From contig CM043956.1 in the NCBI GenBank assembly GCA_014529385.2, forward strand, positions 62,759,120 to 62,823,119: DNA of 64,000 nucleotides, read 5' to 3'. The notes under the pieces were generated by a model. That model did no database searches and was not told the DNA's origin. It saw only the letters and a program-made list of their open reading frames with translations. This document shows positions 10,864 through 24,085 of the stretch, one piece after another. The position numbers were made by a program, and so were the translations under genes. The stretch comes from Adiantum capillus-veneris. Its lineage: Eukaryota > Streptophyta > Polypodiopsida > Polypodiales > Pteridaceae. Numbering within the stretch: position 1 is the first letter of the stretch; the number at the start of each line of letters is the position of its first letter.

Positions 10864-11607
10864 CCACCCTCTTTGGCCTAAAGACTTGCACCGAGGCATC
10901 CTAAAAGTTTGAACAAAAAATTATGGTGGAGACTCTTTAAAATTTGCTAGGAGGTTAGAGATTGAAAGTCATTTTTGTCTTTGATGACCATAAACATAGA
11001 ATTAGAAATAACTAATTCAATCTTCATCCAGACTTGACCAAAATTCACCAATAAGCTTAGGATAATATTGTTCAAAAGTGCAAGAGTCTACAGGTCAAAT
11101 TGGGGAAAAGGTACATGAGTCGAATCCAACAATTTTCACCAATTAGACTTTTGATGGTATAAGTGGGTTCCTTATGATGAATGGGTTCTAGGGGTACCAC
11201 TTGTATGTGATTTGGATCACTATTTGGTAATCTAAGATTTTGTTTTTTCAATTTTCAAAGCCTTTGATGAAAAATTTAACAAGCTAGGGTTTTGGCTTTT
11301 AAACATTACAGAGATGGTGACATTTGCATGGAATTAAACTTTGGAGAAAATCTCTATATTAAGTTTTTGATTAAGGGGTGGCACATGGATCGTGATCCAA
11401 TAATTTTGGGACTTTGGTTGAGAGTCGAGCACTTTTTTCTAGCAACTATCTCAAGCCTATTGAAGAAGTTAAATGCAAATTTGAACTAAGAGAACAAGAG
11501 TCAGTCCCATTTTTGTGTTTCTAGCCATATCTTTGCATCTTTTCCACTAACTCTATTCAACACTCTCCCTTTGGCCATGATTGGAGAGCTTTCCACTTTC
11601 CTCTATT

Positions 11608-11844
11608 GAGCTTTCTAGTCTCCATTGTGTAGGTGTGTTAGAACTTCTTCTACTCTAGTTTGTAGATTGTCATTTAGATTTCTAAACTCCTTGATATGTG
11701 TCTCAAGATGTTAGTATTTTTTCTGAGCTTTCTAGTCTCCATTGTGTAGGTGTGTTAGAACTTGTTTTGTTCTAGTTTGCAGTTTGTCTTCTAGACTTCT
11801 AAGTTCCTTGATATGTGTGTCAAAAAGTTAGTATTTTTTCTCAA
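11608..11844. repeat. 117-bp tandem duplication
   Basis: GAGCTTTCTAGTCTCCATTG and what follows at 11608-11724 repeats at 11725-11844 with scattered changes. Confidence 0.9.
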
Positions 11845-12468
11845 CGATTTCTAGCAGTGTTAGTGTTATTAAGGTCTTTTCTCATAGTTTGTTAGCTCTC
11901 TAGACTGGTTGTATGCTATTTGGACAAAGTATCATTTTCCCATTGAGTGATGATCAGGCACACAAATTGCGATTCATGATTTTTGGTCAAATGTTACCTA
12001 ACTTGTACTATGCATTCATTAGGCCTTGGAGATTGAATCCAACTATAGTGACATCAAGTTGGGGATCTAGGGCCATGGTTGCCCCCAAAGTCTCAATGTT
12101 CCTCCCAAGGTTTTGAGTTTAATTATTTTGGGGTGGCCTTTTTTATGGATCATAGCACTTATTTGCTCTTCAATAATCTCTACTAGCTGTTGATACCCTT
12201 TGATTCAGATTTTGTTGCATGTTCCGACATGTTTTGGAAAGCTAATTATTGTAGTCTGTAGGCACTATGGAGAGCTTCCTTTTGATGTGATGTGAACCTA
12301 ATTTAAGCAAGCCTAACGAACTTCATGCATGGAATTACCCTTGTGATTGATGTGATCTATACCATGATGGATATGGGTCCTACTACTTGTATATGTGCAT
12401 TTTGATCATTTGTAATCATTAGGCATCGCATTAGGAACATACCTATCCAATCGGGTGGGTCACAGTAG

Positions 12469-13388
12469 TGTTAGCAGCAAGCTAACTCGGATACCATTTT
12501 TCGGAGCTCTCATTGTAAAAACACTTATTATTTTTTATAAATTGGGAATATTGTAACTCCTATTTTTTGGATAAACCTTGTAATAGATGAGCCGAGGCTA
12601 CAAGCTTCCAGATTGTATCAACCTGTCATTACCTATCTTTAGTTAGAGCTCCCAAATTATTAGTTTTGACCACCAAAAACCTTGGCTAAGGTATAAAAGC
12701 CAATTTTTGTAAGTTATTATTAAGTTTTGTATAATGAAATACACAGCGTGAGCTAATGGCGCTCACTTCTCTCCTTCTCGTGCTTCCTACTCCCTCCTTG
12801 GTTGGCACATTGCAGTCATGTTTGTTGCATTGCAAGCGCAGGTAAAAGCTCTACACATTGACGTAAACACTTCACGGTATTTCGTAGCTTTTGACGTCAC
12901 CGACCTGCGGCCTAATTTCATCATAAGTAGGAATTTACACTTCAAAATCAAAAACTAAGCATAAGCGGGGTATTGGGGCATCATTGCTAAGCATTAGGTG
13001 CATTCTAGGTTGAAAACGACTAGGTCAAAAATCCACTGCTATTAATAATCGCAATGTTGGCACTTGACCTAAAGTGGGATTTGAGACCATAAGCATGTAT
13101 GCTTAGGTCTTATAAACATGTCCTAGAAGTTTCGTTATGTTTGAATGTCATTTGATGTTGTAACGAATATGATTTGTTTGCCGATAAGCAATTGGCTTTT
13201 GGTGATTTTAGTAACTTGAGTGTATCTTGAGTTAGATGCGAGTTGTTTGTTTTTTTCTGAGAGATTGACAACCTCTTGTAGCCTCTATGCACTAGTCGAG
13301 TCAGCTTCGTCCCATGGATTGACAATTTAATCGTGGTTCTCGCTAAATCTACAATAAGATAGGAGTGAGGTTAGACACCCGTCCCACA
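12469..13388 (+). repeat. LTR related to the D/E element family (about 920 bp)
   Basis: Starts about TGTTAGCAGCAAGC, has a TATA-like GGTATAAAAGCC at about 12690 and ends CCGTCCCACA directly before a PBS. Its last 150 bp (TTGACAACCTCTT..CTAGTCGAGTCA..GGATTGACA) match the 3' part of the LTRs at 40074-40978 and 48794-49421, but its first part does not match theirs. So it is a related, diverged subfamily. The left boundary is uncertain. Confidence 0.6.
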
Positions 13389-13408
13389 TTTGGCACCGCT
13401 GTCGAGGA
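13389..13408 (+). other. Gypsy-type primer binding site
   Basis: TTTGGCACCGCTGTCGAGGA directly follows the LTR end. It matches the TTTTGGCACCGTTGTCGGGG form seen after the Gypsy-C LTR at 50018, a common plant Gypsy PBS type. Confidence 0.7.
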
Positions 13409-14445
13409 TCGAAGAGACCTAAACTAGGGAAAAACACGACCATGTTGTGAAGTTCTTCTTTAACTTCCTCTATGATCTCATAGAGTAAAAACTTTCTTTT
13501 TAAAAACCTCATAGCTTAAGATTGTCGTCTTTTGCTGCGTAGAGGTAGATTGAAGGTAAGTTGTACTTGCTGAGTGCCTTTAGGATTGTAAGATTGTAGA
13601 ACTAAATTAGGATTTTGAGAATAATTGATCGACGAGACAAGTCTTAAGATCAATGCTCAGAAAAAGTTGTAAGAGTGGTGTAGCATTGAAAGTTTGTGAG
13701 ATTTCCACAAAGATAAGACAGCTAAATAGCCACAGTTCTTTCAAGTAAGTAGATAGGTGCAGACATTACAGAATGTAGCATAAATATCGACAAAATGTGT
13801 AGCATTACACCCATTATTCTATATTTAATTTGGAAATTAACCACACATACTAGGCCAGTCAACGTAGGAAAATCGAGCCCATAAGTATGGTAAGCATTAC
13901 GCTGGAGATTTCTACAAAGGTAAGACATCTGAATAGCCACAGATTTTTCAAGTAAGATACAAACCAAGTAGAGAACCATAATTTAGGGATGTGATAAAAA
14001 ACCGTTTAATTTATTGGATTGGACATCTTCAATACTATTTACCAGGTAGGTGCAGATTCGCAAAGAAGTAACAGCTTCGCATGATATATCGTATCCCCGA
14101 TCACGGTGATTGTCTAATTGTATTTAACTAAGTTGCCTTTTATCAAACACAACTAGGTGTATTGAAGCAGGTGTGTAGATGAGTAATTATGAGTGGCTAT
14201 ATATTAGCTCTCATATCTGACATCTAGGATTAGCTTCTGAGTAAATGTGTGTGCAGGTATAAGTCCGAAAGGTGAGGCTCTTTGTCCAAAACCACACCCA
14301 TTCTCTAAACCTTGAAGGTTATGTGTATAACAGAGGCCATTCTAAAAGATGTAGGCATGAACCCATGTCCAAGACTGACATCAGCCTAAAGCACCAAAAA
14401 GGGAAGCTGTCAGTCAAGGGTTAGCCAACGACTTGTCAGCTAGAT

Positions 14446-14447
<2 letters not shown>
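13409..14447 (+). other. Leader-like non-coding DNA after the 12469 LTR
   Basis: No gene seen. It is presumably the leader of the LTR element whose PBS is at 13389. It contains a partly conserved duplication (listed separately). Confidence 0.4.
13698..13954. repeat. Direct repeat with 207-bp offset
   Basis: GAGATTTCCACAAAGATAAG..ATAGCCACAG..TTTTCAAGTAAG at 13698-13747 recurs at 13905-13954 with about eight differences. The DNA between is not clearly duplicated. Confidence 0.85.

Positions 14448-14508
<61 letters not shown>
14448..14508. repeat. (TG)n microsatellite, about 30 units
   Basis: Uninterrupted TG dinucleotides. Val-Cys and Thr-His repeat frames across it are artefacts. Confidence 0.98.
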
Positions 14509-14509
<1 letters not shown>

Positions 14510-14533
14510 CCCTCCCCCATCCCAGAGGAGAGA

Positions 14534-14565
14534 TCCACTTGGTGGAGGATGGTCCACCAAGTGGA
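14534..14565. other. Perfect 13-bp inverted repeat, 6-nt loop
   Basis: TCCACTTGGTGGA (14534-14546), GGATGG, then TCCACCAAGTGGA (14553-14565). It lies just after the (TG)n tract. Function unknown. Confidence 0.95.
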
Positions 14566-17500
14566 CCAATCCCCCACCAATTATAGTAAATGCTTCCTAA
14601 AAATTTCCATGTTTTATAGCTCAATCACTTGTATGGTGTTAAAAAGGTTTAGATGCGAGATTACTCATTTGTAATGTGTTTGAACAGAACTTAGATGTAA
14701 GTACACCCAATTGTTGTATGATAAAGGGATCCTCCAGGGAGGAGAGTAAGGTATTATGAAAACTACATACCTGAATCTCATGATTTGGTTGATGTCACTC
14801 CAAATTTGTGGATTATGTCGTGATGTTGGTTACTATACAATACTCCGAGCCTGCAAGATAAAGAAAACTTGAAAATCCACACCTGCTTGAGGGTGGTCAA
14901 TGATTACAGTATATGGATTATATGTAAACATGTAGATGCTTGACCAATTTGGGAGCTGAGAGCCCCGACCCATCCCTTTGGATTGGGAGGATCAAGCTAA
15001 TAATAATGTAACTTGTATTAAAGAGTAGGCAATCCAATTCTTAGGGTATAAAATACCCATATCCTGACAAAAACCATTTGGTTGAAGTTAGGATAAATTG
15101 GAGTAGCTATATTATTATCTGATATATTATCTAATTCCAATTGCTAAGTATGGCACTAGTCGACCAAAGACTAGTAGGGAAAATGTGTGTGTGTGTTTAA
15201 GTATGAAAAATCCCCTCATAATTGAACCATACTTAGACAATTGTATTAAATAATATATTAAATAACAATATTTTAAAACAAGATGTCATAAACCTCAATT
15301 ATCATTTCATATACACCAATACGTCATTCTGTATCTAATGGATAATACAATCATTTAGATCAAAAATTTGATCTTTGATCACTACAATATAATATCTTAG
15401 TGTTGTATCTTATGTGCCCATCCTTTGGGATGATCTTTCGCTACATCTACATGTAGAAGGATCCAGCTGGTACATTGGATGATCTTCCGTTACTGCTACA
15501 GTTTTCATTGTAATCCCAAGAAAAGAATCTCTTACCTGTCACCATCCAAGAAACACAAGCCTGTCAGACCTAGCATTACTTGGGAAGACATGTGTCAACG
15601 ACTCCCTCCCCTTGTTATTGGTGTCAAAAATTACAACAAAAACTAACATCATAACATAGATCATATTAAGTTTAAAGGATGACAATTTATTTACGATAAT
15701 GTTTATATCATTAAATTCCAAAAAAAAATCGGACAGCATCTCCTTTGTAATTTGAATCAACTTTCAAAAGTCCAGTCCAATGCCATCTCATCCGAGACCC
15801 TCACGTGAGGATTAAAACCTTGAAGTATGTTCAAAGTAAACCACTAACATTAATTACAAAAATTATGCATCTATTCAACAAAGAGAAAAGTGTTGAAAAG
15901 AAGTTCCCAATATTGAATTTACTAAAGTGAATATACTCAACTACAGCTTAGACAGCTTTAGTCATACACCTACAATGTTGAAGTCAATCTATCAGGCCAT
16001 CATAAAAAGCAAGTCAAAAAAGTTAGTCAAAAAAGATTAGCCACATGCTAGTCGAGATTTAACATCCATCAACATGTTGCTCAATATGTCTAGTAAATCC
16101 AACAAATTATAATATGATTATCCAATAGCCGAGGTTTCATCTCCAAAGTGGCTTTGTAATCTCAACCCCGAAAAAAATCATATAGAAGCCCAACTTGAAA
16201 TCCATGTGAAGCATATAATTACTCAGAGAAAATTTGAAAAAGCGATAAGTGTACTGCTATTGCTCATAAATTATAGAAACTATGTATATATGTATCCAGA
16301 TTTTATACCCAGACACATATAAAGAATAGTTCATACCTATGTATTATCCCATTTTATACAAAGGTGTATGTAATACGAATGCGAACGTGTCAAATCTCTC
16401 AGTCACAGGTATGTAACAATATATCAGAACCAGCAAAGTTTCCAGTATCAAATCCAGACATTGACTATGCAAAAGGATACTACAGCCAGCACAATCTCTA
16501 GTATAAGATTAGGACGTCAAGTACCCTTTTTGTTCCTATGTTTAGTGGATGTTTTTCTGGAATCGTTCCCAAAGAAACTATCTGATATCTTTCCGAGCGG
16601 GTTTCAACAACCCATATTATTCAATGCCAGAATGCTCATATCGTCCTATGTACACATAACAAAATAGATATCTAAATGATTAGTTGTATTTCCGAGATAT
16701 TTTCCATAGAGCCATTTATTGTTATTTCCATACAGACCCTCATCTAAGATTCTGAGGCATGATGTTTATATACATGTCATGTTTTCATAACAATCAATCA
16801 TTAACATATTAAGCTCAACGGTTTACGGACAATATTTGTAAAGAGCTTGATTAGTTCAGGGAACTAACACATTGGTAATAACCATTTATTAAAAAACCCA
16901 AAATTTACTGAGCCAGTGATCACGAGGTGTTAAGAACACCCCGTCGTGCAATCCATCCCACGTGCAAAAAGTGAATTATCCCATCCTTGTCGGGCTTAAC
17001 TTCGTTTTGGAGTGACAAATTATTAAAAAAGTTAACAATCATTTATAATCTAAACTATGTATGCATTGACCATTTGTGCCAGATTTGGTTGAACCTAAAT
17101 TTTGATTTCATTCAAAAAAAAATTGTATTGGATATGATTGAAGTGCATGCTTTGTAAATTGGGAATTTGATTTTTGATTTTAGTGATAGTTATTAATTTT
17201 TGATAGCTATTAATTATTGTTATGAAAAAAACAAAAAACTAATCCAAACATTAGTATTATTGGCAAAAATTAGCCAAAATTATTCTCTCACTTCCTAACT
17301 ACTCTAGCTTGTAATGATTATACAAAAACAAGCAAAAAAGCAACAAAAGTTTAAGAAAAAACACACTTTGTACACTTTGATTTTACAATTTACTAGAGTT
17401 TCTCCCCTCTTATTGGGATTTCTCCTAGACAGTAGTGAGTTAAGGGTAGGATGCATGCATGGGTGATAAAAAAAGTACCTATGCAAGGCCATGTAATGTG

Positions 17501-19452
17501 GCCCTACTATGCAAATGAATTCAATGCACAAGGTAACACAATGCAGTGCAAGGTGCGGATCTCGAGCAATGCGCTCAGGGCTATTTGTTGGTGAGGCTAT
17601 TCAAAGAGGAATTTTTGTGAGTGTGTAGCACATGTGTGTAGCACGTTTTTTGATGGTGAATGCATTAGGCAATTGAGTGTGGCATTGAGGTTTAGCTTTC
17701 TAGATTTGTGTGACTTTTTGAGCTTGTGGTGTTGTTTGCGAGGGGGGAGGGGGGGTGTCATTTTGGCCACCAAACCCATTTTTTTGTTTGAGGTGGTGCT
17801 TTTAGTGGCTAGCCATAGTGGTTGTTGAACTTTCAAATGGTTGTGAACATTTAAAATTCCTCGTTGTGCAAGTTGGATTGTAGTGTTGACTTTGGTAAGA
17901 TAGAGCTATGTGGAGCAAATGTAATTTGTGTTTAGGTACCCAAATAGTTGTAGAGGATGTTTGAAGCTTTTTTTTTAGAGATGCCCCTCCCCAAGGGTAT
18001 ATGCAAAAATTATACAAGTTACACTTTTATACATTTTCAATCTACATCAGAGTTGCGAAAGCATTTGCACAGGGACGGAGATCTCAATGCCCGACGTAGC
18101 ATGAAGTTTCAGCCATGATCCGAACTGCATCCAGAGGTACCTAACGACTAGTGCTACCTTTAAATGTGTGGTATGAATGAAATTGTACTCAAGAAGATGA
18201 CCAAGTGGAGGGTGAATATACATGTACATTGCATTGCAATAATAGAGAGAGAGATAAGTGTGGAGGGTGAAAGAGAGTGCACAAAGACACAAGAGAATGA
18301 CAAAATAGAATCCTTGAATGCCCCTTCTAAATGAAACACAAAATCATGAATTAACACAAATACAAAATCCGAGTATGCCATAACTTCAAAAAGTATAAAT
18401 GACTAGTAGAAGCACGGGACCTTGTGTAGGGATTGACCGGTCCATCCATCCACTTCCGCTCCTACTACGGACATAGAGATTTTCACTTTGTAGGGAGCCT
18501 CCAACTTACTTGAGCCAGACATAAGCTGAGAACGCTTTGCCTCCCTCCATAAATCTAAGATTTGAAAGATTCCAAATACCAACGTGTGGTAGAAAATCAA
18601 CACCAACCATATCAGTTTAGGCACCACGCCTCTTGGATACCCACCATCAACTGTTTAGGAAAAGCCAAGGCAAGATCCCAACGCATTATATGTGTAGATC
18701 GTTGAATCCCTGATGCACTAACTATGTAGATGAGCCTAACAATAATAAATAGATTTAGGCAACACTCCCGATCCAACAAAGCCCCACCAGGTCATCGACC
18801 CTTTCATCTAAGGCTAAGAAATGTAGGTGATCCTAATCTTGTAGCAACTCTATCATGAGAAACATAACACATGAGTCCAATCAAAGTAGCACCTTGCAAA
18901 TGCACAAACAATCTTTTCCAAGTAGTCAAACTGTACAGGGTCTCTACCCTTACACATCCACCATAAAACCATCAAGACCAATTCATAATCCAAACCAAAA
19001 TAGTAAACCATATCCAATTCCATCACATGGGTGAGCACTCCACCCAACTCAAGGTGATGCACATCCAACCTACAAAACGACTTTAGCACATAACATGGCT
19101 ACAAAAATTTTGGTAGCACAACCATACAAAAAACATGATCCAAGATCCACACTGGCTTCCACCATTAAAATCACAACCATAAACCTATGAGGTATCTTAA
19201 CCCTTTTACCATAAACCATATTCCTTATTAAACCAATTCCCACACTTGAAGTTTGACCGTGCACACTATAATGAAACTAAACCAACACACGTGGCCCTTA
19301 AAAAAATAATCTTTAAATGCATAAAACAAGTTTGAATTTCAATTAAGATGACTTCAAAATCCCATTTTTGATCATGTTTAAACATGCATAAGTGACACAC
19401 TATAACCGCACCTAACCTCCTAGAACATAGAGCTAGTTTTGACCTAGATGGT
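14566..19452. other. Long non-genic stretch
   Basis: AT-rich DNA with only short, unconvincing frames on either strand and no motif I recognise. It includes a near-perfect 10-bp hairpin (ACGAGGTGTT, AAG, AACACCCCGT) at 16922-16944. Minus-strand frames at 18403-18627 and 18853-19089 are open but match nothing I know. Confidence 0.4.
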
Positions 19453-19604
19453 TGTTGCAAGATTCCAACAAAGATTCTCTAGTTTACTCTATCTTCGAGG
19501 TTATTGTAAGTGTAATTCCTAATGGTGTAGACTTCCCCACAATTTGAATATGAAACCAATTGTAATGAGAAGCCAAGGATGTAATTATTGATGAGAAGAA
19601 TGGT
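19453..19604 (+). repeat. Truncated LTR (element D, 5' side)
   Basis: TGTTGCAAGATTCCAACAAA and onward to GAAGCCAAGGATGTAATTA parallels 40074-40225 closely. Similarity ends at about 19604, before the TATA-like box present in the intact LTR. Confidence 0.85.
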
Positions 19605-19619
19605 AAACAACTGACTTAC

Positions 19620-20280
19620 TACTATACTAGTGGAAAGGGAGCCAAGATCTATGTAGACCACCTTCATAAGTGCTATGTTTCAGAGTATTTGGGAACCCCT
19701 AAGTTTTGACAACAAGTTGAGGCTTTTGACTACAAAGACCAATGTATCAATGAGAGAGGGGTTGGCTACCTTAGGACGGGCAATCCAGACCATGTTGATG
19801 CTATGGGGATACTAGGACTAGAGATAAAGTTTACGAAAGTGTTGAGAGACCTCCATTGGATAATGACCCAAGAGTGAGATTTGTGTCTAGGAAAGAGCTA
19901 GAGCAAATTTTGATAGATGATCCTTGAGTGGGGTTATACAATTTAGATGATCCTTCACTGACATCAAGCAGCTGTACATGTATGTCTACCAGCTTGACAT
20001 AGGGAAACGGCTTATTTTGGTGGACAACAAGGGACATGAGTATAGGTATGCATACATGGCAGACATGGAAAAGTTTTCCTGTTGGGGAGAGCCATTTTTT
20101 GCTATATATTTGAATCAAACTACCCATAAGAACCCGATTAAGAAAGAGGTGAGTTTCATGGATCCCCCCCCCCCCCCCCCCCCCCCCCCCATGTGGAGAG
20201 TTTTCATAGGACAGGAACATCAACTCCAGATCCATGGATGAGAGGAGGTTGCTTGTCAAAAAGAAGAGCACATCAGAGGT
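19620..20280 (+). pseudogene. Degenerate coding region upstream of element D gag
   Basis: Mixed frames with protein-like segments, for example GYLRTGNPDHVDAMGILGLE (about 19762-19821) and LYMYVYQLDIGKRLILVD (about 19971-20024), then a C-run. It is probably the N-terminal part of the Gag polyprotein or a separate leader ORF. No family recognised; broken by stops. Confidence 0.4.
20164..20190. repeat. Poly-C tract (27 bases)
   Basis: A continuous run of C in the plus strand within the degenerate gag upstream region. The length in an assembly is likely unreliable, so any frame call across it is unsafe. Confidence 0.95.
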
Positions 20281-20286
20281 GGTCAT

Positions 20287-21917
20287 ATGACCATGATAGG
20301 GTCCTCCAAACCACATCACACTAAAAGGCCAAGACCAGATGTTCATACGAGGGAGGAACATAGAGCCACACCTAGAATGACAACCTCCCCTTATGAGGAA
20401 TCTTTTGCAAGAGCCTCGAGAATGATGAGGTATGTTATGGATCCAAGGCCCATGTGCCCATCCCAAGTTGCAAAATTCATGGCTTCAAAGTACAATGGAC
20501 CAGGGGATCCCCGTGTTCACTCATCATCTTTCAAACAGGTGTTGGGAGCAAAATACGTCATGAATTTCCACATTCAATTTGAAGGATTTGGATTGACTTT
20601 GGAAGGCACCACCCTCTCTTGGTTCCAACCATTGAAAAAGGAAGACTATGGAGATATAGACGCATTGCTTCAGGATTTTGTGGAAGAGTTTCCCATGAGA
20701 GGAATCAAGCACAATATTGTGTCGTAGATTCATTCCTTCAGACAAAAAGAAGGAGAGAAAGTTTGAGAAGACACCTTGCGATTAAAGCAATACATCAAGA
20801 GGTGTCAAACACATGAGAAACCGATCGTCAAGTGTTATTGTTCATACAAGGGCCCCAGAACAAACACCTCAAGAAGGATTTACAGTTGAAAAAATGTATG
20901 ACTCTAGATGAGGTTGTGAAGGAAGCCGTCTACTTAGTGGGCAGTTTCCAAATATACAGAGAATCCTTGAGGGATGCAGATGGAGGATCAATGGATTCTA
21001 GGTCAGCAGTCAACTGACCAAGCTCTACAAAAATAGCACCACAATTGCAAACATAAATGAATACCAAAGAGCTTGTAGAAGAACTTGCGCAAAGAATGGG
21101 GACAAACTTGGGAATTCAAAACTAGAGAATCCCACCCTTGAGGCAATTTTTAACTTGTGGAGGAGATCATCCAATGCCACAATGCCCTATGTTTCCTCAG
21201 CCATATCCTAAGCCAAAATGGTGTGCAATTGGAAATAAGTGGACGAATCATACCACTGAGGAATGCTATTATAATCAAAAGAAAATTAGGTAAAGGCCTC
21301 ATCAACCTAACCCCCCATATTATCAAAATATGCCAACAAACCCTCATTATCATCCCAATAGGCCAACACCACTACCACCAAGATATGCTTCAGGACCATT
21401 GAATCTACAACCGGGAGCAGAAAGACCAAGACCGTTGTTAGGCCATCAACCACCACTATCGGGAGATAATCTAGTTGTAATGAGGTATGTAAATCTAGAA
21501 AATTGTTCGAAAGAAAATTCTTTAGTACCTGTATAGATGTTTCATGAGGAAGAACACGAGGGACATTATCATCATAATGACCCCTACCTATCAATGGCCA
21601 TGGAATTCTATGACAAGGAAAGTCTCTTCTCGTCTTTTATAGCCTTAGAGCTGACGAAGATTAATCTAAGTCAAGGTGAGGGATTTACCCTCAATCAAGG
21701 GACTTTGATGTTCATAGCTAACCAAGGTGAAGCCCGATCAAAGCCATATCCTCAGAGTACGCACAGCAACCTAAACAACAGAGACATTTGGGACCTTGTT
21801 TTAAATGCGACGGTGATCATTGAGCTAGGGATTGTCAAAGGGATCAACCAAATTTTGGAGCCAGTACTCCTCATGGTAAGAAGAGTGATGGGGGATATTG
21901 TGGAGATGTGGAATTGA
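20287..21917 (+). pseudogene. Element D gag, degenerate
   Basis: The first 146 codons from the ATG at 20287 contain the Ty3 Gag capsid-type signature: KYNGPGDPRVHSSSFKQ, LEGTTLSWFQPL and LLQDFVEEFP. Translation then stops and continues in shifted frames, with SFRQKEGESL and LKKDLQLKKCMTLDEVVKEA, which is typical of the Gag C-terminal domain. A CX2CX3HX4C knuckle (CFKCDGDH..ARDC) lies at about 21796-21834, with a stop between H and the last C. The three-residue C-to-H spacing is the one also seen in Gypsy-C gag. Gag would form the element's particle and bind its RNA. Confidence 0.7.
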
Positions 21918-21962
21918 CACTTATATCTAGACTGCCCTCAAAACCCATAGAAAAAAGGAAAG

Positions 21963-23235
21963 GTGATAATGAATATTGTGGAAATGTTTCCATCCTCGAG
22001 TGGATCAGATTCAAAAATGAAAATACCATTGAAGGTGATGACAAGAGCCCAGGCAAAATGGAAAACGACAGATGAGAAGGAGGGTAAGGATTCTCACAAA
22101 GCCATTAGTGCAAAGTTTGTTAGAAAAACCACACGAGATAGAGTGAGAGCCCAATATCATAAGAAGCTAAAGGCTGTTACAGTTGAGCTATCCCAAGCTT
22201 GAGAGCAAACATAGCAATCAGTGAAACCTGAGCCTGGTGTAATACTAGACAAGACACGTGAAATGAAATTGAATCCAAAACAAACCCAACCAAAAGGAAT
22301 GAGTTCAGGAGGTTATGTGCTAGTTGAAAAATAGTTTGAGCCAATAGAAGCAATTATAAAGGCCTATAAATCAAGATTAGATAACAAGCAAACTTTGGAA
22401 CATAGATGGATGATGTATCCTGATGCGGAGTGGGAGAAGCTACGATTGGAGATGTACAAAAAGCTGATTGAAACTGCTCAAACCCTTATGGAACCACCAC
22501 CAGCAGTGCCCATCCAAGAGAGGGTCGTTCTCCAACCATCGGCAGAGTTGAAAGACCTTGACAAAACAAGAGAGATGGGTGAGCAAAGAAAAGACCACAA
22601 AATTTTGATCGAAAAGAAAGACAAAAAGGAAACAATTGATGAACGAGACGAGGAAACGGATCCAAAACACTATCCAAAAGAGGAAAAAGCAGACATAGAT
22701 CAGAAGGATTTAACAGACACTGAATAACATTCCTAAGGTTAGATATAGTTGGCCATAAGAACTTTGGATGGTTAGGGAAGTACCAGACAAAAATCATAAT
22801 GAAAGGACGGTGCCCATTGTAGAAGTTGACCTTGACAAAGGTATGATAGATGTTGATACTCAGTCCATGTACGGGGATCAAAGCAAGGAAAAATCAGAAG
22901 ACAATCAAAAGGACATGTTAAACGAATTAACTTCTTACTTTGGTCCTTACGAAGACAAATTGGATGTTAAGAGTCCTACCATCACATCAAGGGACCTTAC
23001 AATCCATTGTGGATTCACGAGGACTGCATGAGCTTCTATCCACACCAGTGAAATGCACTCTTACGGTGGCAGAACTTTTGAATGTTAAACCACACATATG
23101 GACGGATGTTGAGAAATGTCTTGAGAAAATGGGTATTAGAAAACCAATTGATACTTCATACCAAAAAATAGAAAGGTGGAATCAACCCAAAATGAATGTG
23201 GAACCAGTTTCCATAAATAAGGTAAGGGACTAATG
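21963..23235 (+). pseudogene. Element D gag-protease linker
   Basis: Open segments rich in Lys and Glu, e.g. 22395-22727 with EKKDKKETIDERDEETD, and 22940-23233. There are no catalytic motifs. By position this is the polyprotein region between Gag and protease. It is broken by several stops. Confidence 0.55.
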
Positions 23236-23239
23236 TGAG

Positions 23240-23566
23240 GGAGAAGAAGGAAATACCACGCTACCCATCGAGCATCAGGGAGTAGAAACCATTTTTATCT
23301 GGGATAGTGGAGCAGGGGTAGCCATAGAAAAAAAGTTGATTTGGGAAAAATGGGAAAAACCAGCCCTTAGGAAAACTAGGATGAAACTGCAATTAGCATA
23401 CGGCTCTATTGCAAAACCTATCGAAATTTTGGAACAAGTAGTGATGACATCTTGTGGTATTGAATACAAACATACGTTTGCAATAGTGGATTTTGATAAT
23501 GAGAATAACTACAATGTTATTCTAGGAAGGCCATCCATGTGCCAGTTAAAGATATGCCAAGACTAG
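23240..23566 (+). pseudogene. Element D aspartic protease
   Basis: One frame holds the catalytic motif FIWDSGAGVAI (Asp at 23303-23305) and, about 75 residues later, NNYNVILGRPSM, the conserved C-terminal strand. Both sit at normal spacing for a retropepsin that would cleave the Gag-Pol polyprotein as a dimer. A stop follows at 23564. The domain itself looks uninterrupted, although its neighbours are broken. Confidence 0.75.
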
Positions 23567-24085
23567 GCCTATGATTATATCTACTTACGCACTTAGAGAC
23601 CACAACACGAATCAAGTTAAGAGACCACAGCTACAAAGACATAAGAAGAACACCCGTGGAAGTTTTTGATTCTACAATTGCTATAGAATCTAAAGTACCT
23701 GCGTGGTTGAACTCAAAAGCTCATTTATGGATGTGTGGAGCTTTGGATTGCGATAAAGTTTGTCAAGCAGGAAAACAAGAAAGCGAGATCATTTGATGAT
23801 CCAGATTATATACCTGAACCTTTTACTAAGAGAACATGGAACCCTTAGAATAGACTCAGATCTTGGCCACCTTAGATGTGTGTGTCAATGAAATCACACC
23901 CACCAAATTTTGGGATGACAATGGCCTAGACTAATTTCCCATTTGCATGATGAGAGTAAATCCGAGCAGGAGACACTGACAGACCACAGAAACTGATGAG
24001 GTACAAAAAATAAAAATGGAGTACAATGTTTATGTATCCAAGATGAAATTTTGATTAGGGATTTGACCGAAAAAAGTAACTCAGA

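Larger units (their letters stand above)
10019..12468. other. Largely non-genic stretch
   Basis: No confident gene. The first part, after the GGCAC repeat, may be the continuation of the interrupted transposase-like pseudogene, but I cannot recognise its C-terminus. A possible coding remnant on the minus strand (10640-10863) and a 117-bp duplication are listed separately. Confidence 0.4.

Noticed and set aside
14436..14674. Open frames with long Val-Cys or Thr-His repeats
   Set aside because: They are translations of the (TG)n tract and not genes.
16922..16944. Hairpin read as a transcription terminator
   Set aside because: The arms have a mismatch, there is no adjacent gene, and this type of terminator does not apply to plant nuclear genes.
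18403..19460. Minus-strand frames with hydrophobic stretches, read as a possible membrane protein gene
   Set aside because: Short, separate frames without start context, conserved motif or splice signals that I could support.
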